A stretch of DNA of 64,000 nt from an uncultured Aquabacterium sp. (GTDB taxonomy: Bacteria; Pseudomonadota; Gammaproteobacteria; Burkholderiales; Burkholderiaceae_C): positions 1 to 64,000 of the forward strand of contig NZ_CANBCC010000004.1 of assembly GCF_947366995.1 (NCBI RefSeq). Direction: 5' to 3'. Positions 35,403 through 44,861 of this stretch are shown in pieces. Within the stretch, counting starts at the first letter, position 1. The number at the start of each line of letters is the position of its first letter. A model generated the notes under the pieces. The model worked only from the letters and a program-made list of their open reading frames with translations. It did no database searches and was not told the DNA's origin. The position numbers and the translations under genes are program-made.

Positions 35403-36527
35403 ATGGCATCCACGCACCTGCCCCCCGCTTCTCCCGCCCCCGCCGGCACGGCCAACGTGGCCATCGACCTGGGCGACCGGAGTTACGACATCCTGATCGG
35501 CGAGGGCCTGCTGGACGACCCGGCCACGTTTGCCGGATTGCCCAAGTCCACCAAGGCGCTGATCGTCACCAACACCACGGTGGGGCCGCTCTACACCGCC
35601 AGGCTGCGCGCGGCCATTGCCCCGCTGCACAAGCAGGTGCTCGACATCGAGTTGCCCGACGGCGAGCAGTACAAGGACTGGCCGGCGTTGAACCAGGTGT
35701 TCACCCGCCTGCTGGAAGAAGCCGCCGACCGCAAGACGGTGCTGTACGCACTGGGCGGCGGCGTGATCGGCGACATGACCGGGTTTGCCGCGGCCTGCTA
35801 CATGCGCGGCGTGCCCTTCGTGCAGGTGCCCACCACGCTGCTGGCCCAGGTGGATTCGAGCGTGGGCGGCAAGACCGCCATCAACCATCCCGCCGGCAAG
35901 AACATGATCGGCGCGTTCTACCAGCCGCTGCGTGTGGTGTGCGACATGAGCACGCTCGACACCCTGCCCCAGCGCGAGCTGCTGGCCGGCCTGGCCGAGG
36001 TGATCAAGTACGGCCCGATTGCCGATGCCGCCTTCCTGGGCTGGCTGGAAGACAACCTGGATGCCCTGCTGGCGCGCGACCGCCAGGCGCTGAAGTACGC
36101 GGTGCAGCGCTCGTGCCAGATCAAGGCCTGGGTGGTGGGCCAGGACGAGAAGGAAGCCGGCCTGCGCGCCATACTGAACTACGGCCACACCTTCGGCCAC
36201 GCCATCGAGGCGGGACTGGGCTATGGCGAATGGCTGCACGGCGAGGCCGTGGGCTGCGGCATGGTGATGGCCGCCGACCTGTCGGCGCGCCTGGGCCTGA
36301 TCGACACGGGCACGGCCGACCGCATCATCGCGCTGATCAAACGGGCCGGGCTGCCGACCCGGGGCCCCGATCTGGGCGCCGACCGCTACATCGAGCTGAT
36401 GCAGGTGGACAAGAAGGCCGAGGGCGGCGAGATCCGCTTCGTGGTGATCGGCCCGCTGGGACAGGCAGGCATGCGCGGGGCGCCGGACGCCCTGGTACGC
36501 GATGTGATCGCCACCCACACCCGCTGA
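35403..36527 (+). CDS. aroB: 3-dehydroquinate synthase
   Basis: A 374-residue NAD- and metal-dependent enzyme, second step of the shikimate pathway. Key parts are [16 protein letters not shown], the [20 protein letters not shown] substrate loop (about 143-162), [13 protein letters not shown], and metal-binding His in [11 protein letters not shown] and WLHGEAV. It is followed 21 bases later by the dGTPase gene, the usual Burkholderiales order. Confidence 0.97.
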   Translation: MASTHLPPASPAPAGTANVAIDLGDRSYDILIGEGLLDDPATFAGLPKSTKALIVTNTTVGPLYTARLRAAIAPLHKQVLDIELPDGEQYKDWPALNQVFTRLLEEAADRKTVLYALGGGVIGDMTGFAAACYMRGVPFVQVPTTLLAQVDSSVGGKTAINHPAGKNMIGAFYQPLRVVCDMSTLDTLPQRELLAGLAEVIKYGPIADAAFLGWLEDNLDALLARDRQALKYAVQRSCQIKAWVVGQDEKEAGLRAILNYGHTFGHAIEAGLGYGEWLHGEAVGCGMVMAADLSARLGLIDTGTADRIIALIKRAGLPTRGPDLGADRYIELMQVDKKAEGGEIRFVVIGPLGQAGMRGAPDALVRDVIATHTR

Positions 36528-36548
36528 CACCACCGGAAACGAGACACC

Positions 36549-37676
36549 ATGTGGTTAGCCCCTTACGCCAGTCATCCTGAGCAGACCAAGGGGCGCCGCC
36601 ACCCCGAGCCGGCGGCCCCGACGCGCAGCGATTTCCAGCGCGACCGCGACCGCATCGTGCACAGCACGGCGTTCCGGCGGCTCGTTTACAAGACGCAGGT
36701 GTTCCTGAACCACGAGGGCGACCTGTTCCGCACGCGGCTGACGCACTCGCTGGAGGTGGCGCAGCTGGGTCGCTCGGTGGCGCGGTCGCTGGGGCTCAAT
36801 GAAGACCTGGTGGAAGCCATTGCGCTGGCGCACGACCTGGGCCACACGCCATTCGGCCATGCGGGCCAGGACGCGCTGAATGCCTGCATGCAGGGCCACG
36901 GCGGCTTCGAGCACAACCTGCAGTCGCTGCGGGTGGTGGACAAGCTGGAAGAGCGCTACCTGGGCTACGACGGCCTGAACCTGAGCTTCGAGACGCGCGA
37001 GGGCATTCTCAAGCACTGCTCGCGTGCCCACGCGGAGGCGCTGGAAAAGCACGAGCCGGGCGGCGTGGGCCGGCGCTTCATCAAGGGCCATCAGCCCAGC
37101 CTGGAGGCGCAGCTGTGCAACCTGGCCGACGAGATCGCTTACAACGCGCACGACATCGACGACGGCGTGCGCTCGGGCCTGATCACGATGGAGCAGCTCG
37201 AAGCCGTGCCGCTGTTCGTGCGCTTCCGCGACGAGACGCTGAGCGAGTTCCCGCACGCCAAGGGCCGGCGCCTGCTGTTCGACACCATCCGCCGGATGCT
37301 GTCACAGCAGGTGTACGACGTGATCGACGCGACGCGCGCACAGATTGCCGAGCACCTGCCGGTGACGGCCGACGAGGCGCGGCGTTGCCCGCCGCTGGTG
37401 CGCTTCAGCGCGCCCATGCGCGAGGCCAGCACGCAGCTCAAGCGCTTCCTGTTCAAGGAGCTGTACCGGCACCCGCAGGTCAACGAGATGACGGCCAAAG
37501 GCCGGCGCGTCATCACCGAGCTGTTCGAGGCCTATGTGGCCGATCCGAAGGCGATGCCGGCCGACTATGCGGCGCGCGAAGACCTGCACCGGGCGGTGGC
37601 GGATTACATCGCGGGGATGACGGATCGGTTTGCGGTGAAGGAGCATGAGCGGGTGACGGGGGAGCGGGTGTTTTGA
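36549..37676 (+). CDS. dgt: Deoxyguanosinetriphosphate triphosphohydrolase-like
   Basis: A 375-residue HD-domain dNTPase. H...HD...D ligands are in TRLTHSLEVAQ (H about 68), ALAHDLGHTPFGHAG (about 95-109) and DEIAYNAHDIDDG (about 198). Such enzymes split dNTPs to nucleoside and triphosphate. The short bacterial class (about 375 residues) fits. It is downstream of aroB. Confidence 0.93.
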   Translation: MWLAPYASHPEQTKGRRHPEPAAPTRSDFQRDRDRIVHSTAFRRLVYKTQVFLNHEGDLFRTRLTHSLEVAQLGRSVARSLGLNEDLVEAIALAHDLGHTPFGHAGQDALNACMQGHGGFEHNLQSLRVVDKLEERYLGYDGLNLSFETREGILKHCSRAHAEALEKHEPGGVGRRFIKGHQPSLEAQLCNLADEIAYNAHDIDDGVRSGLITMEQLEAVPLFVRFRDETLSEFPHAKGRRLLFDTIRRMLSQQVYDVIDATRAQIAEHLPVTADEARRCPPLVRFSAPMREASTQLKRFLFKELYRHPQVNEMTAKGRRVITELFEAYVADPKAMPADYAAREDLHRAVADYIAGMTDRFAVKEHERVTGERVF

Positions 37677-37849
37677 GGCATGCGGCCCGGGATCCCGTCC
37701 GGGCTGAAATGAGCCGAGGGGGCCGTTCTATTCCGCCCATTGGATTGCAGGGCGGCGCCTAGAGTCCAGCATGCGGCGTCGTGCCAGCCGGACACAGGTT
37801 GCCCTGCTGTGTGGCGCCGCTCTGTGTCGCTCAGCAAGGACCCCCGGCC

Positions 37850-39358
37850 ATGATTCCCACGCCTCCACGTGCCCTCGTGTTCATGAATGCGCGCAATTGC
37901 GCGAAGTACGTGGGCGCAGCGCTCGAAAGCCTGGCTTGGCAGACGCACCCCGGCATCCACGTACTGTTCGTGGACGACTGCTCCAGCGACGAAACCGGCA
38001 CCGTGGCCCAGAAGGTATTGAGCGAATTCTTTGATGGCCGCCACACCTTCGTTCGCAACCCCGAGCAATGGGGCAAGGCCCGGAACACCCATGTGCATCT
38101 TCGGGCTTGCCGGGACAAGGGCGATTTCGTCGCGGTGTTCGACGCCGACGACCAATTGATCAAGGCAGATATCCTGGCCGAGATGGCGGCGCAGTACGAC
38201 GCCGGCTTCGACGTGGTGTGGAGCAACTTCGAAACCGATCAGGGCGCCGTAGGGCGCAATGCGGCGCTCGACCCGTTCGTGTCGCCACGCAAACAGGGCT
38301 GGAAGACCAGTCACTTCTTCAGCTTCCGGGCCGAGCTGCTGGACGGCGTGCCGGAATCCTACTTCCGCGACGACACGGGCGCGTGGCTCACGGCCGCGTG
38401 CGACCTGGCCATCGCCTTCCCGATGCTGGACCAGACACGCAGGTATCGCTTCCTGCCTGTGGTGGCCTACCGCTACACCGCCACCAACCCGTCTTCACAT
38501 CACAACCAGGACCCGCACGCGGTCGGCCTCAGTTCGCGGCACCAGATGCGCAGCGCCGAGGTCGTGCTCGCCAAGGCGCCGCTGCCGTGCCGCAGATGGG
38601 TGTTTGGCCCACAAGGGGCCGGAGATCAGCTGATCGGCCAGCTGCAGCACAAGGTGCTGGCTGGTCAGCAAGCGTTGATGCAACGTCTGGCTGGCGGGGA
38701 ACCGGCGAGAAGCGAGTCTGCGCCAGGCGCGCAGGACCCGTGGATCCACGCTGCCGCCAACCTGCTGCACCAGCGCTGCCCTGGCCTGCTCGAACTCGTC
38801 ATGGCGTCCGTGCACGCCAGACCCGACGTCGAGGTCTTGTGGGCATGGTGGCAATGGCTGCAACGTGGTCCTGCTCAGCCCAGGGTCCTCTCCATCGGGA
38901 CGAGCCCGCTGTCTGCGGCGCTGCATGCGCTGACTGGCGGCCTCGGCGGCAAGATGACCCATGTGTGCGGCGATCAGCAGCGCGCCATGTCCCTGTATGC
39001 CTCGCTGGGCTCGGCGAGCATCGACGCCGAGGTTCTGCATGTGCCGCTCGTGGCAGCGGATTTCGAAGGGCATGCGGGCGAGTTCCCCAACCTCGCACTG
39101 CTGCCGGATGACGCAATCGACTTTGACCTCGTCATCGTTCACGCGGAGGGTGCCGGCCGTGTCCCGGCCGACGCGGTACTTTCCCTCCCCATGGTGTTGC
39201 CCCGCCTTCGCGCAGAGGGTTTCCGGTTGTGTGTCTGGTCCCCCGGTCAGCCGCAGCCGCTGCAACAGGCCGTGCACGCATGGCGCGCAGCAGCACCGGA
39301 ACTGGGCTACGCAGAAGGCGCGCTTGCAGGGCAGGCCCTGGTCGTTCATTCACACTGA
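37850..39358 (+). CDS. Family 2 glycosyltransferase with extra C-terminal domain
   Basis: A 502-residue protein. Residues 1-230 are a GT-A fold transferase: the nucleotide-site Asp pair is in VDDCSSDET (about 43-51) and the metal-binding DADD near 98-101. After a helical middle, residues about 345-500 (RVLSIGTSPLSAALHAL, IDFDLVIVHAEG, LPRLRAEGFRLCVWS) have the strand order of a Rossmann or SAM-methyltransferase-like domain, though the glycine motif is not canonical. AAGGA precedes the ATG at 37850 by about 10 bases. It is followed 17 bases later by a WecF-like transferase. The acceptor is unknown; flagellin is a candidate by position. Confidence 0.8.
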   Translation: MIPTPPRALVFMNARNCAKYVGAALESLAWQTHPGIHVLFVDDCSSDETGTVAQKVLSEFFDGRHTFVRNPEQWGKARNTHVHLRACRDKGDFVAVFDADDQLIKADILAEMAAQYDAGFDVVWSNFETDQGAVGRNAALDPFVSPRKQGWKTSHFFSFRAELLDGVPESYFRDDTGAWLTAACDLAIAFPMLDQTRRYRFLPVVAYRYTATNPSSHHNQDPHAVGLSSRHQMRSAEVVLAKAPLPCRRWVFGPQGAGDQLIGQLQHKVLAGQQALMQRLAGGEPARSESAPGAQDPWIHAAANLLHQRCPGLLELVMASVHARPDVEVLWAWWQWLQRGPAQPRVLSIGTSPLSAALHALTGGLGGKMTHVCGDQQRAMSLYASLGSASIDAEVLHVPLVAADFEGHAGEFPNLALLPDDAIDFDLVIVHAEGAGRVPADAVLSLPMVLPRLRAEGFRLCVWSPGQPQPLQQAVHAWRAAAPELGYAEGALAGQALVVHSH

Positions 39359-39375
39359 ATCGTCCGGAGTCCGCC

Positions 39376-40524
39376 ATGAAGATCATTCACCTTGTGGTCG
39401 ATGACAAGTTCATCGACAGCGCCATCCGCGAATTCGAGGGCGTGAGCCCGGGCGTTCACGAGTACCTCCTCGTCGGCGGCGGCTCGCCGCCCTATCGCTA
39501 TGTGCGCAGCCCGCTGATCCAGGCGGTCTCTCGCGGGGCCTGCCTGGCTCGGCTGAACCAGCCCGACGTCGCGGCCATCGTGTGCCACAGCCTGCCGCTG
39601 TCGACGCTGCTGATGCTGCCGGAAATGCCCGAACGACCCCACGTCATCTGGCTGGGATGGGGCTATGACTACTACGGCCTGCTGATGGACGCCTTCCCGG
39701 AGGGCCTCTTCATGCCGGAAACGGCCCGGCTGATGGGCGGGCTGCAGCCGCGAGGCGGACTTCCCAGGACGGGGTCGATGCGGTCATCCGTGCTCTCGGC
39801 AGCCCGACCGTATGCGAAGCCATCTCGGACCGAGTTGTCGGCCCTGCAGCGTGTCGACTTCTTCAGTCCGGTGCTGCCCAACGAATACACGCTGCTGACA
39901 CAGCATCAACCCCAGCTGCGCGCCCGGTTCATCCGCTGGAACTACGGCACGGCCGAGGACGACATGAGCCTGGGGACCGCACGCTGCCAGACGCTCGGCG
40001 CCGACATCCTGGTGGGCAACAGCGCCACGCCGGCCAACAACCATCTCGAGTGCTTTGCCAGCCTGGCCCGGCAGCCGGATCTTGACGGGCGCCGCATCGT
40101 TGTACCGTTGAGCTATGGTGATGGCGACGGTGCGTACACGCGGCACGTTGTACAAGCCGGACAGAAGCATTTCGGCTCGCGCCTTGTCCCGCTGCTGGAC
40201 TACCTGCCCAAGGATCGCTACATCGAGGTGCTGACGTCGTGCGGACACGTGATGATGAACCACGTCCGCCAGCAGGCGATGGGCAACCTGATCATCAGTG
40301 GCCTGCTCGGCGCCCGGATGCACCTCCACCGTCGAAACCCGGTGGCATCGTGGATGAAGAAGCTCGGGCTGCCGATCTCCGACCTGGTGCAACCCGCCCT
40401 TCAACCGTTGACCGAGGCCGACGCCGAAATGCAGGCTCGCATCCTGCTGGCGGAGTACGGCCGAAGCACCCAACGCCAGCGGACACGGATGCTCGTCGAC
40501 ACGGCCCTGACGCCCAGGATCTGA
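39376..40524 (+). CDS. GT56-like (WecF family) 4-acetamido-fucosyl transferase
   Basis: A 382-residue protein of the Fuc4NAc-transferase (WecF, GT56) family: MKIIHLVVDDKFID start, WLGWGYDYYGL near 95-105, DILVGNSATPANNHLE near 213-228, and a C-terminal NHVRQQAMGNL. WecF adds Fuc4NAc from dTDP-Fuc4NAc to lipid II in enterobacterial common antigen synthesis. ECA genes are not present here; instead the nearest genes encode sugar aminotransferase, sugar acyltransferase, an OGT and flagellins. So this enzyme may serve flagellin or a surface glycan. It follows the GT2 gene by 17 bases and converges on the acyltransferase. Confidence 0.78.
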   Translation: MKIIHLVVDDKFIDSAIREFEGVSPGVHEYLLVGGGSPPYRYVRSPLIQAVSRGACLARLNQPDVAAIVCHSLPLSTLLMLPEMPERPHVIWLGWGYDYYGLLMDAFPEGLFMPETARLMGGLQPRGGLPRTGSMRSSVLSAARPYAKPSRTELSALQRVDFFSPVLPNEYTLLTQHQPQLRARFIRWNYGTAEDDMSLGTARCQTLGADILVGNSATPANNHLECFASLARQPDLDGRRIVVPLSYGDGDGAYTRHVVQAGQKHFGSRLVPLLDYLPKDRYIEVLTSCGHVMMNHVRQQAMGNLIISGLLGARMHLHRRNPVASWMKKLGLPISDLVQPALQPLTEADAEMQARILLAEYGRSTQRQRTRMLVDTALTPRI

Positions 40525-40547
40525 ACCCGCGGACCGCACCGTTGGGT

Positions 40548-41207
40548 TCACTTTGATGGGCGTTGCAAGAGACGCGCTGGATTGCCCACCACTGTCACCC
40601 CTGCCGGCACATCGCGGGTCACCACAGCACCCATTCCGACCACGGCCCCTGCCCCCACCACCGTCGGGCGACCTCTCGGGATGCCTTGGCGGATCATGGC
40701 GGCGGTCCCGATGTAGGCGTGCTCGTGTACCGTCACGTTGCCAAGGCAGTTGACGCGGGGCGCAAAGGTCACCCAGTCACCGATCACGCAGTCGTGCGCG
40801 GTGTAGGAATAGAAGTTGGCGTGGAAATGGCGCCCCACGGTGACATTGGCCGTGATCGACGCGTACGGGCAGATGATGGCGCCCGGGCCAATGCGGTCCG
40901 CGTCGTACACCAGCGCGCTCGGTGCCTGGAGGGTCATGGGGCGTGCGCCCCGGGCTTCGCACCGCAGCGCCAGCGTCTCGCGCGCGCGGGAGTCGGCGAT
41001 GGCGACAGCAAACCCGCGCTCATGCGCCGGCGCTGCAAAGAAGGCGTCTTCTGACAGCAACGGCACGCCGTTGACTTCGGTCGCGGCAGGACAGGTTTCC
41101 AGAAACACCAGTTGCCAGCCCTCGGCGAGCAGTTGCTGCCGCGCAAAGGGCATGACTTCGCGGGCAAAGCCGCCCGCCCCATACAGCCCGAACAATCGCA
41201 GGCTCAC
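40548..41207 (-). CDS. NeuD/PglD-family sugar O/N-acyltransferase
   Basis: A 219-residue protein. The N-terminal Rossmann-like sugar-nucleotide domain begins LFGLYGAGGFAREV; the C-terminal left-handed beta-helix has hexapeptide repeats (IGPGAIICPYASITANVTVG, then IGDWVTFAPRVN...). The acetyl-CoA site and catalytic His are typical of PglD (HFHANFYSYTAHDCVIGD). PglD acetylates UDP-4-amino-sugars. It lies 22 bases downstream of the aminotransferase, so both may act in series. Confidence 0.88.
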   Translation of the reverse strand: MSLRLFGLYGAGGFAREVMPFARQQLLAEGWQLVFLETCPAATEVNGVPLLSEDAFFAAPAHERGFAVAIADSRARETLALRCEARGARPMTLQAPSALVYDADRIGPGAIICPYASITANVTVGRHFHANFYSYTAHDCVIGDWVTFAPRVNCLGNVTVHEHAYIGTAAMIRQGIPRGRPTVVGAGAVVGMGAVVTRDVPAGVTVVGNPARLLQRPSK

Positions 41208-41229
41208 GACACCCTCCGGATGAACGACG

Positions 41230-42450
41230 TCAGGTACTCAACGCCAGCGTCGAAGACCGCAACAGCCCAGAAGGCTGCGATGGTACATCCGGCAGCACGG
41301 ACGGTCCGCCGAACACGGCCTGACCGCGGGCGGCCAGCATCACGGACACGACGCGCTCGACCTCGGCGTCTTCCAGCGAAGGGAAGATGGGGAGGCAGAG
41401 CACCTGATCCGCAACCGCGCGCGCGATCGGGAGGTTGGCCGGCGCGGCCGACGGCAGCCCACGGTACATGGGGAAGTCAGAGATCAACGGATAGAAGTAA
41501 CGGCGCGCCATGATCTGCTCGGCCTTGAGGGCCTCGTACACTGCATCGCGCGAGACACCGAAGTCGGGGCCGATCAGCACCGCGAAGTACGAATGATTGG
41601 GCTGCGCGTCGGCAGGGGGCGCCAGCAGCCGGATGCCCGGCACATCGGCCAGGAGCTTTCGGTACAGCGCATCGATCTCGCCGCGGCGCCGGATGGCCCC
41701 GTCGACGTGCTGCAACTGGACCAGGCCCAGCGCTGCATTGAACTCGCTCATCTTGCCGTTGATGCCCGTAGCCACCACGGTGGTCTCGTTGATGAATCCG
41801 AAGTTCTTGAGGTGGTCGATGCGCTGCTTGGTCTTGGCATCGGGGGCGATGATGGCCCCACCCTCGAAGGTGTTGAACACCTTGGTGGCGTGGAAGCTCA
41901 GCACCGACAGGTCACCATGGTTGAGCACGCTGCGCATCTCGCCGCCTTCCATCCGACGCACGCCGAAGGCATGGGCAGCGTCGTAGATCACCTTGAGGTT
42001 GTAGGCGTCGGCAATGGCCTGGATGGCATCGACATCACAGGGGGTGCCATAGCAATGGATCGGCATGATCGCCGTGGTCTGTGGTGTGATGGCCGCCTCG
42101 ATCTTGCGTGGGTCGAGGTTGAGCGTCACAGGGTCGATGTCGACAAACACCGGCTTGATGCCGTTCCACATGGCCGAGTGGGCGGTGGCCACGAACGAGT
42201 AAGGCGTCGTGATGACCTCGCCCGTGACCCGCATCGATTGCAGCGCGGTCACCAGCGCCATGGTGGCATTCGTGAACAGCGAGATGTGGCGCACGCCCAG
42301 ATGCTCACACAGCGCCTGTTCGAACTGCTGGTGGAACGGGCCGTTGTTGGACAGGATGCGCGTATCCCAGATCTCTTTCAGGTAAGGCAGGAATTCTTCG
42401 AGCGGCGGCAACTCGGGCCGGGTGACGTACAGAGGGCGACGGTCTGACAT
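41230..42450 (-). CDS. DegT/DnrJ/EryC1/StrS sugar aminotransferase
   Basis: A 406-residue PLP enzyme of the sugar aminotransferase family. The PLP Lys190 is in SFHATKVFNTFEGG, Asp157 in VIYDAAHAFG, and the substrate loop NGKMSEFNAALG is near 230. Members convert NDP-4-keto-6-deoxy sugars to amino sugars (WecE-like, FdtB-like). The ATG at 42450 follows an AGGA; an upstream in-frame start adds 15 residues without support. It lies between the acyltransferase and the OGT gene on the same strand. Confidence 0.9.
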   Translation of the reverse strand: MSDRRPLYVTRPELPPLEEFLPYLKEIWDTRILSNNGPFHQQFEQALCEHLGVRHISLFTNATMALVTALQSMRVTGEVITTPYSFVATAHSAMWNGIKPVFVDIDPVTLNLDPRKIEAAITPQTTAIMPIHCYGTPCDVDAIQAIADAYNLKVIYDAAHAFGVRRMEGGEMRSVLNHGDLSVLSFHATKVFNTFEGGAIIAPDAKTKQRIDHLKNFGFINETTVVATGINGKMSEFNAALGLVQLQHVDGAIRRRGEIDALYRKLLADVPGIRLLAPPADAQPNHSYFAVLIGPDFGVSRDAVYEALKAEQIMARRYFYPLISDFPMYRGLPSAAPANLPIARAVADQVLCLPIFPSLEDAEVERVVSVMLAARGQAVFGGPSVLPDVPSQPSGLLRSSTLALST

Positions 42451-42564
42451 GGCGATATCCTGTCTTCGCTGGGTATGACCCTGATGTTCCGGCAAGCGCG
42501 CGGCTACCGAAGAGGAGAAATAAACCGTGGTTCCGGCCCCATTCCCCGCATCGCGTCAGCGTCT

Positions 42565-44487
42565 TCAGAGACTGAGAAGGTGAGCTGGAGCCTGCCCCTC
42601 GCGGTGCTGCTGCACCATGCGCTCCAGCAGGGCCTCGAAATCGCGGGTGAACCTGGCACTGTCGAACAGCGGACTGGTGTCGCGCGCTTCGACCAGCTTG
42701 CTGCGGCACGCAGCAAGCCACGCCGGATCGCGGGCCAGTCGAAGAATGGTCTGCCTGTAGCTGTCCACATCTTCTGTCACCAGTTCCGGCAGACCGCAGG
42801 CATTGAGCAGGCTGGCCGCCACACGGGAGGCAAACGTCTGACCCATGAGCGTCACGACAGGGAGCCCGGCCCACAAGGCATCGCTGGCGGTTGTGTGTGC
42901 ATTGCAAGGCCAGGTATCGATGAAGACATCGGCCAGGGCAACGCGGCTGATGTGCTCGTCAAGACTCAGCCTGGGCGCCCAGAACACGCGTCGTAGATCC
43001 ACTCCGCGCGCGCGCAGTTCTCCTTCCAGATTGGGCCGGGCCTGACCGTGCCAGTCCAGCAGCCACAACACCGCATTCGGCAAGTCGCGCAACAGAGCGA
43101 CCCAGACATCCAGCACCTCGGGCGAAATCTTGTATGCCTGGTTGAAAGCACACAGCACGAGCGCATCGTCGGGCAGGCCGACTTGAGCACGGGTACGGGG
43201 CTGTGGTCGGGCGCGCTGACGGTCATTGGGCTGATAGCAGACCGGCATCTGGGCGATCTTCTCGGCGAAGTGCGCCTCGTGAGCCTGCGGGGTCACCACT
43301 GGGTCGCCCACGATGTAATCCATGAAGCTGGCCCCCGTGGTGCCCGGGAAGCCCAGAAAGGTGGCCTGGACATGGGCGGGATGGCGAGCCAGCACGCCCA
43401 TGCGGTTATGCGCCGTGTACCCCTTCAGGTCGATCAACACGTCAATGCCATCGGCTGCAATGCGCTGGGCCATCTCTCGATCGGCCAGGCCGCGCAACTC
43501 CACGAAATGCTCGCTGGCATCGATCACGCGACGGCGCATGGCCGATCGGTCATCCTGACCGTGCGAATACACGAACACCTCAAAGCGGCTGCGGTCGTGA
43601 TGCTCGAACACTTCGGCCATGAGCACGCACGTGGCGTGTTGGTAAAGGTCGCTCGAGAGGTAGCCCACGCGGATGCGCCCATCGTCCGTCTGCCGCGGTG
43701 CGGGCGCCAGACGCTGCACCGATCGCCATGTGTTGGACATCAGGCGGGCCGCTTTCAACTGATGCAGGGCATCGTCCATCAACGTGACGTGCGCAAAGGG
43801 GGCCGTGGTGATGGCTGCATCGTCAGGCAGTTGGGCGATGATGTCGCGCAGCCGGCTGAGCTCGAGCTGGGCCTGGGGCCAACGCCCGCTCTCCCGCTCT
43901 GCATAGGCCAGCATGCCGTGCACGTGTACCGCACTCAACCCCAACCCGAGGACGAGTCCGGTCCGGAAGCACTCGGATGCCTCCTCCTTCAGGCCCAGCT
44001 CATAGAAGGAAACGCCCATGCGGTAGTGCGACATGGCATCGTCCATCTTCGAACCGAGCGCGGTCATGTAGGCACCCACCGCCTTCTGGTGTTCGCCAAC
44101 GTGCTGCAGACAGAACCCCAGAAAGGCGTTGTACTCGAACGAGCTCCGGGCGCTTTCAGGCATGGCCTGCAGCACCTGCATCGCCTCCGCATGTCGCTGC
44201 AAGCGGTTGAGGATGCGCACGCGAAAGAGCGCCTGCAGTTCGGCGGCTGGCTCGAGCGCGCAGGCCCGCTCCACGTGGCGCAGCGCGTCATCGAGTTGCC
44301 CGGCCTGAAAGTGACACCGCGAAGCATTGAGGGCCAGCAGGGCATCTTGCGGCTGAAGCTTCGCCGCCGATTGAAAGACTTCAGCGGCCTCCCGCCACTG
44401 CTTCTGCTTGGTCAGCGCCACGCCGCGCTCCCACAGTGTCTGCGCTTGCTGAGCCTGACGTGTTCTGGGTTTCGAGCTGACCTTCAT
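42565..44487 (-). CDS. TPR-containing O-GlcNAc transferase, SPINDLY family
   Basis: A 640-residue protein. The first 270 residues are tetratricopeptide repeats (WERGVALTKQKQWREAAEVF and later units); the C-terminal part is a GT41 catalytic domain: RIRVGYLSSDLYQHATC, VLIDLKGYTAHNRMGVLARH, ATFLGFPGTTG, and DTWPCNAHTTASDALWAGLP for UDP binding. Bacterial members O-glycosylate proteins. It is divergent from fliC with a 374-base gap. Together with the amino-sugar genes this makes a flagellin O-glycosyltransferase role likely. The ATG at 44487 has AGGA; an upstream ATG at 44520 does not. Confidence 0.9.
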   Translation of the reverse strand: MKVSSKPRTRQAQQAQTLWERGVALTKQKQWREAAEVFQSAAKLQPQDALLALNASRCHFQAGQLDDALRHVERACALEPAAELQALFRVRILNRLQRHAEAMQVLQAMPESARSSFEYNAFLGFCLQHVGEHQKAVGAYMTALGSKMDDAMSHYRMGVSFYELGLKEEASECFRTGLVLGLGLSAVHVHGMLAYAERESGRWPQAQLELSRLRDIIAQLPDDAAITTAPFAHVTLMDDALHQLKAARLMSNTWRSVQRLAPAPRQTDDGRIRVGYLSSDLYQHATCVLMAEVFEHHDRSRFEVFVYSHGQDDRSAMRRRVIDASEHFVELRGLADREMAQRIAADGIDVLIDLKGYTAHNRMGVLARHPAHVQATFLGFPGTTGASFMDYIVGDPVVTPQAHEAHFAEKIAQMPVCYQPNDRQRARPQPRTRAQVGLPDDALVLCAFNQAYKISPEVLDVWVALLRDLPNAVLWLLDWHGQARPNLEGELRARGVDLRRVFWAPRLSLDEHISRVALADVFIDTWPCNAHTTASDALWAGLPVVTLMGQTFASRVAASLLNACGLPELVTEDVDSYRQTILRLARDPAWLAACRSKLVEARDTSPLFDSARFTRDFEALLERMVQQHREGQAPAHLLSL

Positions 44488-44647
44488 GGCGTTCCTGGGC
44501 TGGTTGCAGGGCATCAACATCCCCTGTCGCAGTCTAGAAAAAGAAAGTGCTCAAGTTCAGCGCAAGAGACCCGAAAACCCCCCGCTTCTCTCAACGCCGT
44601 CAAGCATCCCGCATGCGACGACTTTGCAAAAGCGAGCAAAAAATCAC

Positions 44648-44675
44648 TCAAGAGGCGGACACGACGCGACGATAA
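44648..44675 (+). promoter_or_regulatory. Sigma-28-like promoter of first flagellin
   Basis: TCAAGAGG-N12-GACGATAA fits the flagellar sigma-28 form TAAAGTTT-N11-GCCGATAA, with 7 of 8 bases in the -10 and one extra spacer base. It would give a leader of about 180 bases. The rest of the 374-base gap between the OGT and flagellin genes holds A-rich runs and no gene I can support. Confidence 0.5.
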
Positions 44676-44861
44676 ACAACCCAACGGCACTGAAAGGTTC
44701 CGGGGTCCGGTTAGACGGCCAGCGTCCTGCGGGTGATCAAGCACCTACCAGGTCCAAGGCTGACTAGCGTCGGGCAGGTCAAGCCGCAAGGCACTTCGTA
44801 TCAAGCGGCACTTGTTCGCCGGCGCTGTCGCCGGGTAGTTTCAACGTCAAAGGATCAGATC

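Noticed and set aside
37677-37849. Small gene or terminator between dgt and the GT2 gene
   Set aside because: Only a GC inverted repeat near 37686 without a T-run, and no frame with an RBS and coding character.
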